DNA of 7,888 nt from Streptococcaceae bacterium (GTDB lineage Bacteria; Bacillota; Bacilli; Lactobacillales; Streptococcaceae): assembly GCA_031285105.1 (NCBI GenBank), contig JAITWV010000433.1, positions 1-7,888 of the forward strand, given 5' to 3'. A program made the translations under genes and the position numbers. The notes under the pieces were generated by a model that had not been told where the DNA came from, made no database searches, and was given only the letters and a program-made list of their open reading frames with translations. Positions 1 to 6,915 of this stretch are shown here, piece by piece. How positions within the stretch are numbered: the first letter of the stretch is position 1; the number at the start of each line of letters is the position of its first letter.

Positions 1-2
1 CA

Positions 3-335
3 ATTGGTCAGCTTTTTGAAAAATCAGGAAGTTACTTTTTAAAGTATGAAGAGGCGATTCAAATTGACGAACTGAATCATCCAACACAAGTGCTTATTAA
101 AATTCTTAGTGATGATTCGCTTGAAATTGTCCGAACGGGTGCAAGTCGTTTGAAATTAAGGTTTATCCTTGGAGAAGATGTGCAATCAGCCATTCAAAGT
201 GCTCATGGACCAATGGCGTTAATCACTAAAACAAATAAACTGATACACCAAAATGGCAAACTTTCTTTAGATTATCAACTATTTTCAAATGGAGAATTAC
301 TTGGAGATTATCATTTTAGATTGAATTATAAATAA
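3..335 (+). CDS. DUF1934 (YwiB-like) protein, 5' end outside window
   Basis: The frame is open from the window edge (first full codon at 3) to TAA at 333-335, giving 110 residues. It reads IGQLFEKSGSYFLKYEE, then an IVRTGASRLKLRF segment, a GPMALITKT segment, and ends in GELLGDYHFRLNYK. This order (tyrosine-rich strand, 'R-G-x-x-x-x-L-x-F', 'G-x-x-x-L-x-T-x', final 'G-x-x-L-G-x-Y' strand) resembles the DUF1934/YwiB family, small proteins of about 140 residues with a predicted calycin-like beta-barrel. About 30 N-terminal residues should lie upstream. A GTG at 90 could be mistaken for a start, but the homologous frame continues upstream without a stop, so it is internal. I see no signal peptide or membrane segment. 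The biochemical role of the family is not established. It is convergent with the HAD gene and shares its terminator. Confidence 0.75.
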   Translation: MGQLFEKSGSYFLKYEEAIQIDELNHPTQVLIKILSDDSLEIVRTGASRLKLRFILGEDVQSAIQSAHGPMALITKTNKLIHQNGKLSLDYQLFSNGELLGDYHFRLNYK

Positions 336-337
336 AT

Positions 338-374
338 AAAATTTCGGATGACCTACTTGACCATCCGAAATTTT
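338..374. terminator. Bidirectional rho-independent terminator between convergent genes
   Basis: A perfect 13-bp inverted repeat pairs 338-350 (AAAATTTCGGATG) with 362-374, around an 11-base loop. On the + strand the right arm runs into a T tract (371-376), terminating the DUF1934 gene. On the - strand the hairpin starts directly after the HAD stop codon (377-375) and runs into a U-rich stretch (complement of 331-337). Confidence 0.9.
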
Positions 375-1190
375 TTATTTTAAGACATATTTGTAAAGAG
401 CTTCCGCAAATCCGTCTTCATCATTACTTGAGGTTATTGCATCTGTCACTTCTAAGACACGTTGATTGGTGGTGTTGCCCATCGCCACTGAAAACCCAGC
501 TGCTTCAAGCATAGATAAGTCATTTTCCTCATCACCAACAGCCATTGTCTCACTAATACCAATACCTAATTGCTCAGCCAAATGCGTTAAAGCTGCTCCT
601 TTACTTGCTTGTTTATTCAAAACTTCAAAATAAAATGGAGAAGATTTAACCGTTGTAAATTTATCTCTAAATGTTTTTGGCAATTGCTCAATCACTTGTG
701 TTAAAAATTCTGGTTCATCAATATACATCGTTTTAATGATTTCCATATCAGGAGTCATTTCTTCTTGCGTACGATAACGAATTGGCATGCCTACTAGTGT
801 TGATTCATGAACTGTATATGGCGAAATGTCACGATTGGCTGTGTAAATATGCGTGGCGGTAATTGCGTGCATGTGAACATTTAATTTACGTGCCATTAAA
901 TCAATTTCTAAATATTCATCATGAGTCACACCATTTTTCACCAAAATTTCACCTGTGGCACTATTTTGAACTAAAGCGCCGTTGTAAGTAATCACATAAT
1001 CACCAACTTGCGTTAAATTCAATTGTGCCAACAAATCATGAACTCCTGGTAAGGGCCTGCCAGTGGTTAAAACAATCTTCACACCTTGTCTTCTCGCTTC
1101 AAAAACGGCTTCTTTGGTCTTTTCAGTTAATATGCGATCACTAGTAATTAAAGTACCGTCAATATCTACTGCTACTAATTTAATTGACAT
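375..1190 (-). CDS. Cof-type HAD-IIB family sugar-phosphatase-like hydrolase (YidA-like)
   Basis: This is a complete 271-residue protein, the usual size for Cof/YidA-type cytosolic HAD phosphatases, which are Mg-dependent enzymes that hydrolyse sugar phosphates and other small phosphoesters. All four HAD motifs are visible: I, DIDGT at 9-13 (nucleophile D9, acid/base D11); II, TTGRP at 42-46; III, K197 in the ASKGAA segment; IV, GDEENDLSM at 219-227 (D220, D224). YNGA at 69-72 and the SNDEDGFAEAL tail are typical of the YidA group. The middle part (about 85-190) is the C2-type cap that sets substrate choice. The ATG at 1190-1188 has the site AGGAGAT at 1201-1195, which overlaps the TAG stop of the upstream peptidase gene, so the two genes are co-transcribed and probably translationally coupled. 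The exact substrate cannot be read from sequence; the pairing with a peptidase is not an obvious pathway. Confidence 0.93.
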   Translation of the reverse strand: MSIKLVAVDIDGTLITSDRILTEKTKEAVFEARRQGVKIVLTTGRPLPGVHDLLAQLNLTQVGDYVITYNGALVQNSATGEILVKNGVTHDEYLEIDLMARKLNVHMHAITATHIYTANRDISPYTVHESTLVGMPIRYRTQEEMTPDMEIIKTMYIDEPEFLTQVIEQLPKTFRDKFTTVKSSPFYFEVLNKQASKGAALTHLAEQLGIGISETMAVGDEENDLSMLEAAGFSVAMGNTTNQRVLEVTDAITSSNDEDGFAEALYKYVLK

Positions 1191-1194
1191 AACT

Positions 1195-1201
1195 ATCTCC
1201 T
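1195..1201 (-). promoter_or_regulatory. Ribosome binding site of HAD gene overlapping upstream stop codon
   Basis: On the - strand AGGAGAT lies 4 bases before the ATG at 1190, and its first bases are shared with the TAG stop (1202-1200) of the M42 peptidase gene. Such overlap is typical of reinitiation-coupled genes. Confidence 0.75.
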
Positions 1202-2288
1202 AAAACTCACGTAATTTAGCTACAGTCTTCGCATCCATACGTTTTACCACTTCTGTTACTAATTTCACTGTGTTCAAGTAATCATCCTCATGAATCATTG
1301 AGGTGTGTGAATGCAAGTAACGAACGGGTACAGTGATTGCTAGTGATGGAACCCCACTTAATGATGTGTGCATTTTTCCTGCATCTGTGCCACCACCTGT
1401 AATAACGGTTAATTGGTATGGAATTTCCATTTCATCTGCTACATCAATCACGAAATCTCGTAATTTTTTGTGTGGAATCATTGAAGCGTCAAAGATTAGA
1501 ATTTGTGGTCCTTCTCCTAAAACAGATGTTGCTTCTTTTGGTGTCATTCCTGGTGTATCTCCAGCTGTACCTGTATCTAAAGCAAAACCGATATCAGGGT
1601 TTACTAAATGAGTTGAAGTTGCTGCTCCACGTAGTCCAACTTCTTCCATTACATTTGCACCAGCGAAAATGGTATTTGGATGTCCACTTGCTGCAAGGTT
1701 TTCTAATACTTTTAACGAAACGGCTGTTCCAACACGGTTATCCCACGCTTTTGCTAACATGAATTTTGAATTGTTCATGCGTTTGTATTCAATAAATGGT
1801 GTAATCATATCACCTGGACGAATACCCCATGCACTTGCTTCTTCTTTTGAGCTAGCACCGATATCAATAAACATATCTTTAATGTCATACACTTTATTAC
1901 GCACTTCCATTGATAAAACATGAGGAGGTTTTGAGCCAACAACACCGTGTACTTCTTCACCGTTACGTGTGGTAATCGTTACTTGTTGTGCAAGCATCAC
2001 CTGACTCCACCAGCCACCTAATGTTTGAAACTCAATAAATCCTTTGTCAGTAATATTAGTTACCATAAAACCAACTTCATCCATGTGTCCTGCAAAGAAA
2101 ATTTTTGGTGCATTTTCATCTGCTCCTTGATGCTTAGAAATAACTGAACCTAAACCATCAAAAAACACTTCATCAGTGTATTTACTTGCTTCTTCTTTAA
2201 AAATATCACGCACTTGTCCTTCATTTCCAGGAACGCCATTTGCACTTGTTAAACGTACTAATAAATCTTCGTCTTTTTTATCTAACAT
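1200..2288 (-). CDS. M42 family metallo-aminopeptidase (glutamyl aminopeptidase/FrvX-like)
   Basis: This is a cytosolic di-zinc aminopeptidase of the M42 (TET/PepA) family, which trims N-terminal residues from peptides and usually forms large tetrahedral dodecamers. I place the start at ATG 2288-2286 (362 residues) because AAAGGAGA lies 8 bases before it. The upstream in-frame ATG at 2309 has no ribosome site and would fall almost at the predicted transcription start. Numbered from the longer form (369 residues), the metal and catalytic residues are H75 in GHMDEVGF, D190 in AWDNR, E222 (general base) and E223 in MEEVGLRG, D245 in ALDTG, and H333 in YLHSH; subtract 7 for the chosen start. GGGTDAG at 305-311 is also a family hallmark. 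Length and motifs are normal, so the enzyme should be active. Substrate preference (Glu/Asp versus broad) cannot be decided, so no symbol is given. It is the first gene of a two-gene leftward unit. Confidence 0.92.
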   Translation of the reverse strand: MLDKKDEDLLVRLTSANGVPGNEGQVRDIFKEEASKYTDEVFFDGLGSVISKHQGADENAPKIFFAGHMDEVGFMVTNITDKGFIEFQTLGGWWSQVMLAQQVTITTRNGEEVHGVVGSKPPHVLSMEVRNKVYDIKDMFIDIGASSKEEASAWGIRPGDMITPFIEYKRMNNSKFMLAKAWDNRVGTAVSLKVLENLAASGHPNTIFAGANVMEEVGLRGAATSTHLVNPDIGFALDTGTAGDTPGMTPKEATSVLGEGPQILIFDASMIPHKKLRDFVIDVADEMEIPYQLTVITGGGTDAGKMHTSLSGVPSLAITVPVRYLHSHTSMIHEDDYLNTVKLVTEVVKRMDAKTVAKLREF

Positions 2289-2296
2289 CTTGTATG

Positions 2297-2304
2297 TCTC
2301 CTTT
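2297..2304 (-). promoter_or_regulatory. Ribosome binding site that fixes the peptidase start at 2288
   Basis: AAAGGAGA on the - strand lies 8 bases before ATG 2288-2286. No purine-rich site precedes the alternative ATG at 2309-2307, so the shorter protein is preferred. Confidence 0.8.
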
Positions 2305-2321
2305 GCCATAATATGTCTTAA

Positions 2322-2330
2322 ATTATATCA
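2322..2330 (-). promoter_or_regulatory. Extended -10 promoter of the peptidase-HAD unit
   Basis: The - strand reads TGATATAAT, a perfect TATAAT (2327-2322) with the TGn extension. No good -35 is present; the nearest match is TTCGCA at 2352-2347, 4 of 6 bases, with a long 19-base spacer. That is acceptable for an extended -10 promoter. Transcription would start near 2315, downstream of which lies the ribosome site at 2304-2297. This again argues against the ATG at 2309. Confidence 0.7.
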
Positions 2331-2400
2331 TTTTTGGTGGGGGATTTGCGAAAAATTATCAAAAAAGGTTTATTTCTCAAGCTTTCATTACATTTACATA

Positions 2401-2416
2401 ACACTATATCTAGTTG
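2401..2416 (+). promoter_or_regulatory. NrdR box 1 (distal, imperfect)
   Basis: ACACTATATCTAGTTG matches 13 of 16 positions of the NrdR consensus palindrome ACACWATATATWGTGT as I recall it, with mismatches in the right half. It lies upstream of the proposed nrdD -35 and is 41 bp start-to-start from box 2, about four helical turns, placing both on the same DNA face. NrdR is the ATP/dATP-sensing repressor of ribonucleotide reductase genes. Confidence 0.72.
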
Positions 2417-2423
2417 CAGTTGT

Positions 2424-2453
2424 TTGTCAAATGAAAAACTAACACAATATATT
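2424..2453 (+). promoter_or_regulatory. Probable nrdD promoter overlapped by NrdR box 2
   Basis: TTGTCA at 2424-2429 (5 of 6) and TATATT at 2448-2453 (5 of 6) are separated by 18 bases. The -10 lies inside the proximal NrdR box, which fits repression by blocking RNA polymerase. A perfect TATAAT at 2490-2495 is a rival -10, but it has no recognisable -35 at proper spacing and no TG extension; it would give a leader of only about 25 bases. Confidence 0.5.
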
Positions 2454-2457
2454 GTGG
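2442..2457 (+). promoter_or_regulatory. NrdR box 2 (proximal, near-perfect)
   Basis: ACACAATATATTGTGG matches 15 of 16 positions of the NrdR palindrome ACACWATATATWGTGT. It sits about 70 bases before the nrdD start and covers the candidate -10. The identity of the regulated gene, a ribonucleotide reductase, independently supports the assignment. Confidence 0.87.
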
Positions 2458-2510
2458 TTTTGCTTGTAGTTTCATCTCAAGTGTATTACTATAATTACAG
2501 TGAATATTTC

Positions 2511-2518
2511 AAAGGGGG
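2511..2518 (+). promoter_or_regulatory. Ribosome binding site that sets the nrdD start at 2527
   Basis: AAAGGGGG lies 8 bases before ATG 2527-2529. The in-frame GTG at 2500 lies upstream of this site and has no site of its own, so it is not the start. A second ATG immediately follows at 2530. Confidence 0.8.
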
Positions 2519-2526
2519 AAAAGATT

Positions 2527-4712
2527 ATGATGACTTTTACATCAACTGCTAGACGAACAAATGCTACTAGCAAATTAGCAAATATCAAAATTATCAAACG
2601 TGACGGGAGAATGGTTGAGTTTGATGATCAAAAAATCTTTGATGCTCTTTCAAAAGCCGAAATAGCGATTAGTGGTGAAATGACACCTTTAGCAACTGCG
2701 CGTATTGAGTTAATCGTTGAAAAAGTAGACGCCGAAATCGCTGCTCGTTTTAGTGAAAATATCAAAATTTATGAAATTCAAAATATCGTTGAACACACGT
2801 TACTTGAGTCAAATGAATATGCATTAGCACAAGAATATATTAATTTTCGCACACAACGTGATTTTTCTCGCTCGCAAGCAACTGATATTAATTTTACCAT
2901 CAATAAGTTAATCAATAAAGATCAAACTGTTGTCAATGAAAATGCGAACAAAGATTCGGAAGTGTTTAATACGCAACGTGACTTAACAGCGGGTATTGTT
3001 GGTAAGTCAATTGGTTTAAAAATGTTGCCATCACATGTTTCTAACTCACATCATAAAGGTGAAATTCATTACCATGACTTGGATTATCACCCATATACAC
3101 CAATGACGAACTGTTGTTTAATTGACTTTGAAGGAATGTTAAATAATGGCTTCAAAATTGGAAATGCCGAAGTGGATCCACCAAAATCAATTCAAACAGC
3201 AACAGCGCAAATCGCTCAAATCATCGCCAATGTGGCTTCTAGTCAATATGGTGGTTGCTCAGCTGACCGAGTGGACCAATTACTAGCTCCATTTGCACAA
3301 AAGAACTGGGACAAACACATGAAAGATGCGATGCGTTGGGTGGATGAAGCGCATCGTGAAGAATATACCAAAGAAAAAACACGCAAAGATATTTATGATG
3401 CCATGCAAAGTTTAGAATATGAGATTAATACTTTGTTCACCTCAAACGGACAAACACCTTTTACTTCACTTGGTTTTGGGTTAGGTGAAAATTGGTTTGA
3501 GCGTGAAATTCAACGAGCAATCTTACAAATTCGTATTCATGGATTAGGTAGTGAACATCGTACTGCAATTTTTCCGAAATTAATCTTTACTATTAAACGT
3601 GGACTAAACTTAAACCCGCTTGATCCAAACTATGATATCAAAGAATTAGCTTTAGAATGTGCAACGAAACGTATGTATCCAGATATTTTGAGCTATGACA
3701 AGATTGTTGAATTAACGGGCTCATTTAAAACACCAATGGGCTGTCGTTCGTTCTTACAAGGTTGGTGGGATGAAAATGGCATTGAAGTCAACTCTGGTCG
3801 TATGAACTTAGGTGTGGTTACTTTAAACTTGCCACGTATTGCTTTAGAAGCAGCTGGTGACAAGGAAAAATTCTGGTCAATCCTTGAGGAACGTACACAA
3901 ATCGTCAAAGACGCTCTTGTTTTCCGTTTAGAGCGTTGTAAAGAAGCAACTCCGGCAAATGCACCTATTCTTTATCAAAATGGCGCATTTGGTGAGCGTT
4001 TGAACCGTAACGAATCCGTTGATAAATTATTTAAAAACAAACGTGCGACGGTTTCATTTGGTTATATTGGTTTATATGAAGTCGCAACAGCCTTTATGGT
4101 GGTGAGTGGGAGACAAATCCAGAAGCCAAAGAATTTACCCTTGAAATCATGCGTAATATGAAAGCAAATGCGGACAATTGGGGCAACGAGTATGGCTATC
4201 ATTTTTCGGTTTACTCAACACCTTCTGAAAGTTTGACTGACCGTTTTTGTCGTATGGATGCTGAAAAATTTGGCGTAATTGAAGACATTACAGATAAAGA
4301 ATATTATACAAATTCTTTCCATTATGATGTGCGTAAGAATCCAACGCCATTTGAAAAATTAGACTTTGAAAAAGATTATCCCCAATATTGCTCTGGTGGA
4401 TTCATTCATTATTGTGAATATCCAGTCTTACAACAAAATCCGAAAGCCTTAGAAGCCGTTTGGGATTATGCATATGACCGCGTGGGATACCTTGGAACAA
4501 ATACACCAATTGATCACTGTTACGAATGTGACTATGAAGGAGACTTCTTACCAACCGCTCGTGGATTTAAATGTCCAAATTGCGGCAATACAGACCCTAA
4601 AACAGCGGATGTGGTAAAACGTACTTGTGGGTATTTAGGCAATCCTCAAGCTCGTCCAATGGTAAATGGTCGCCATAAAGAAATTTCTTCTCGTGTTAAA
4701 CATATGAAGTAA
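2527..4712 (+). pseudogene. nrdD: Anaerobic (class III) ribonucleoside-triphosphate reductase NrdD, broken by a one-base deletion
   Basis: NrdD reduces ribonucleoside triphosphates to dNTPs in anaerobic cells, using a glycyl radical and formate. The first frame (2527-4095) encodes 523 residues: an ATP-cone regulatory domain (about 19-109), then the ten-stranded barrel with cysteines at 196/197 (MTNCCLIDF) and 406 (MGCRSFL). After F523 the frame slips and, if read literally, ends at a stop at 4159-4161. The correct continuation restarts at TAT 4095-4097 (YGGEW) and runs to TAA 4710-4712, adding 205 residues. These carry the zinc ribbon (C665, C668, C683, C686) and the radical site RTCGY (G702). 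The repaired protein has 728 residues, normal for the family. One T missing from the run at 4093-4095 explains everything. As written, the product would lack the radical glycine and be inactive. A short in-frame ATG at 4149 is not a real start. No nrdG gene follows. Sequencing error and true mutation cannot be separated here. Confidence 0.93.
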
Positions 4713-4713
4713 C

Positions 4714-4765
4714 ATAAAAGCCGTTCCAATTCGATCTTTGGCGATTGAATTGGAACGGCTTTTAT
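4714..4765. terminator. Bidirectional terminator between nrdD and recN
   Basis: A perfect 19-bp inverted repeat pairs 4714-4732 with 4747-4765. It extends inward to 23 bp (4714-4736 / 4743-4765) with one G-U pair and a 6-base loop. A AAAA tract on the left and a TTTT tract on the right make it work in both directions. It begins right after the nrdD TAA (4710-4712) and lies 13 bases beyond the recN stop. Confidence 0.93.
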
Positions 4766-4778
4766 AGTTAAAGCAAAA

Positions 4779-6452
4779 TCATCTTCTATACAATAACTCT
4801 CTAGCATGTTCCAAAGCTAATCCAGTAATCTGTTCACCTGAAAGCATACGAGCAATTTCCCTAACCCGATCAATTTCTTGCAACTCACTAACATTTGTTT
4901 GCGTGCGTCCTGCAACTACTTCTTTTTCAATTAAATATTGATAATCAGCACTTGCGGCTACTTGTGGCAAATGTGTAATACATAACACTTGTGAATTAGT
5001 TGAAATTTTGTGAATTTTATCAGCAATCGCCTGAGCAACTCGTCCAGAAACGCCTGTATCCACTTCATCAAAAACGATACTGGTAATACCTGCACTTTTA
5101 GCAAAAATTGTTTTTAATGCTAACATCACCCGACTCATTTCCCCACCTGATGCGACCTTGACTAACGGTTTTAATGGCTCACCAGGATTTGAGGTGATGT
5201 AAAATTCACAGTTTTCAATTCCTTCTTCTGCCAAATGGAACCTTTCATACTCGTTAAATCGCACGTCAAATTGCGTTTTATCCATATATAAACCTTTCAG
5301 TTCATTTTGGATTTCTTTGATCAGTTCTACTGCAAAGGCTTGGCGCATTTCACGTAATTTTAACCCATTTTCCCAAGCAATTTTTCTTAATTGTTTGGTT
5401 TTGGTTTCAATTTCTTCTAATGACTCACCTTGGTCTTTAGAGTCTGCTAATTCTTCGGAAATTTCTTGATAATACTCTAAAATATCTTCAATTGTTTCGC
5501 CATATTTACGTTTTAATTGCGTGATTAATTCTAGGCGTGTTTCAATTTCATCTAGGCGATCTTCATCCATATCCATCAAATCACGCTGACGGTCAATATT
5601 TGATGCGGCATCTTGCAATAAATCAAAGGCGTTAGATATAGTATCTAAAATGTTTGCATACTCTTTATCCAATTCTTCAATCGCTTCCATGGACGACATC
5701 GCCACACCAATTCGATCTAAACTTGAGTCGGTTTCGCTTGCCAAGGCTTCATAGGCATCACTTAAATTTTTAGAAACTTTTTGGAAATTCGCTAAACGAT
5801 TGCGCTCTTTTTGTAATTGTTCTTCCTCACCGATACTCAAGTCCGCTTCTTCAATTTCTTTAATCTGAAAACCAAGCATATCCACACGTTGAGCAAATTC
5901 TTTTTCGTTTTTCATGCGTTTTTTGTAGATGGACAATGATTTTTGGAACGTTTGAAAACTAGCTTGATAGGCGGATTTTATTTCTTTTAACTCAAGTCCA
6001 CCAAATTCATCAAGCATATTTAAGTGACGTTCTTCATTCATTAGTTCTTGGTGTTCATTTTGTCCATGAATATCAACTAGGAACTCGCCAATTTGCCTTA
6101 AAGCACTCGTATTAACCATGCGTCCGTTTACTCGGCAAACATTTTTTCCTGAAGCTAGTAAATCTCTTTGCATTAATAAACTATCTTCTTGAGCGTCAAT
6201 TCCTAAACTTTCTAGCAAAATAGTAAGCTCTATTGATTTTGGTTTATCAAAAAGACCTTCTAAAACAGCTTTATTTGCACCTTGTCGAATAAAATCCGTT
6301 GAGCCTCGTCCGCCCGTTAATAAACCAACAGCATCAATAATAATCGATTTTCCAGCCCCAGTTTCTCCTGTAAGTGCAGTCATTCCCTCATGAAAGCTTA
6401 AATTTAGTTGGGGAATAATTGCGAAATTTTGAATAGATAATTCTTGAAGCAT
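4779..6452 (-). CDS. recN: DNA repair protein RecN (SMC-like ATPase)
   Basis: RecN is a cytosolic SMC-like ATPase recruited early to DNA double-strand breaks, where it tethers ends and aids RecA-dependent repair. The 557-residue protein has the full family layout: N-terminal ATPase lobe with Walker A GETGAGKS at 29-36 and Q-loop IHGQNEH at 128-134; a long charged coiled-coil region (about 155-400) rich in Glu, Lys and Leu; then the C-terminal lobe with signature ASGGEMSR at 434-441, Walker B IVFDEVDTGVSG at 459-470 (D462, E463), and the H-loop THLPQVA (H494). Length is normal and no key residue is missing. The ATG at 6452-6450 is preceded by AGGAGG at 6465-6460, which lies inside the end of argR; the argR stop is only 2 bases away. 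It is therefore the last gene of the tlyA-argR-recN unit, an order conserved in Bacilli. Confidence 0.97.
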   Translation of the reverse strand: MLQELSIQNFAIIPQLNLSFHEGMTALTGETGAGKSIIIDAVGLLTGGRGSTDFIRQGANKAVLEGLFDKPKSIELTILLESLGIDAQEDSLLMQRDLLASGKNVCRVNGRMVNTSALRQIGEFLVDIHGQNEHQELMNEERHLNMLDEFGGLELKEIKSAYQASFQTFQKSLSIYKKRMKNEKEFAQRVDMLGFQIKEIEEADLSIGEEEQLQKERNRLANFQKVSKNLSDAYEALASETDSSLDRIGVAMSSMEAIEELDKEYANILDTISNAFDLLQDAASNIDRQRDLMDMDEDRLDEIETRLELITQLKRKYGETIEDILEYYQEISEELADSKDQGESLEEIETKTKQLRKIAWENGLKLREMRQAFAVELIKEIQNELKGLYMDKTQFDVRFNEYERFHLAEEGIENCEFYITSNPGEPLKPLVKVASGGEMSRVMLALKTIFAKSAGITSIVFDEVDTGVSGRVAQAIADKIHKISTNSQVLCITHLPQVAASADYQYLIEKEVVAGRTQTNVSELQEIDRVREIARMLSGEQITGLALEHARELLYRR

Positions 6453-6454
6453 TA

Positions 6455-6904
6455 CTAAGCCTCCTGTGTAAATTTTTCTTTATATTTATTTGCTAATTGG
6501 ACCGTTTCTAAAACAACGAATAAGCCATCATCATCAGCAATCATCGCAAATACACCAAATGATTCATTTTCTACTAAATAACGTTTCAAAGCCATCGCCG
6601 AACCTGCTATCGTCTGAAAATAAAGTTGATTATCTAGCTGCCTAATTGACACAATTGATTGTTTATAATGCAAAAAGATTGCGTTCAACTGGGCTTTTTC
6701 TTGCGTTGTTGGTAGTGCATAACGAAAATTGCCTTGTCCATCACTAATCTTGATTAAGCCAAGCTCAGAAATATCCCGTGAAACAGTCGCTTGGGTAACT
6801 AAAATTCCACGTTGTTTCAAATAAATGACAAATTCTTCTTGTTTCGTTATTTTGACTTCATTTAGCAATTTGGTTATTTCTTTGAGCCTATCTTTTTTCC
6901 TCAT
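6455..6904 (-). CDS. argR: ArgR/AhrC family arginine-responsive transcription regulator
   Basis: This is a 149-residue hexameric-type regulator that, in its family, binds ARG boxes with arginine as co-effector to control arginine synthesis and breakdown. The N-terminal winged helix (1-70) has the recognition helix VTQATVSRDISELGL at 36-50 (S42, R43, D44). The C-terminal oligomerisation and arginine-binding domain (about 75-149) has QTIAGSAMAL at 97-106 and AMIADDDGLFVV at 120-131. The two aspartates expected to contact arginine are kept (D125, D126), but the usual frame G-T-I-x-G-D-D-T is altered at several positions, so effector response may differ. Lactic acid bacteria often carry several ArgR-type paralogues; this one holds the recN-linked locus. 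The ATG at 6904 has AAGGTGG at 6915-6909, overlapping the tlyA stop (6916-6914). I see no clear ARG box inside the window. Confidence 0.92.
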   Translation of the reverse strand: MRKKDRLKEITKLLNEVKITKQEEFVIYLKQRGILVTQATVSRDISELGLIKISDGQGNFRYALPTTQEKAQLNAIFLHYKQSIVSIRQLDNQLYFQTIAGSAMALKRYLVENESFGVFAMIADDDGLFVVLETVQLANKYKEKFTQEA

Positions 6905-6908
6905 AGAA

Positions 6909-6915
6909 CCACCTT
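6909..6915 (-). promoter_or_regulatory. Ribosome binding site of argR overlapping the tlyA stop codon
   Basis: AAGGTGG on the - strand begins inside the tlyA TAA (6916-6914) and lies 4 bases before the argR ATG at 6904. This implies a single transcript and probable translational coupling. Confidence 0.75.

Noticed and set aside
1333..1923. Open frames on the + strand within the peptidase gene
   Set aside because: They are antisense shadows with no ribosome sites and low-complexity content; the - strand frame has a full set of M42 catalytic residues.
2176..2552. Small + strand open frames across the peptidase start and the divergent control region
   Set aside because: They run through the promoter, the NrdR boxes and the nrdD ribosome site, have no start signals of their own, and resemble no known protein.
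3693..3908. A 71-residue - strand frame inside nrdD
   Set aside because: It is antisense to a highly conserved coding stretch and has no ribosome site.
4085..4105. Programmed ribosomal frameshift in nrdD
   Set aside because: Joining the frames needs a -1 slip at GCC-TTT-A. This is not a canonical slippery heptamer, since the Phe tRNA would have to re-pair on CTT. I know of no NrdD family member made this way. A one-base indel is simpler.
4149..4712. Separate small zinc-ribbon glycyl-radical protein starting at ATG 4149
   Set aside because: The homologous frame extends upstream to 4095 and matches the NrdD C-terminus without a gap. There is no ribosome site before 4149.
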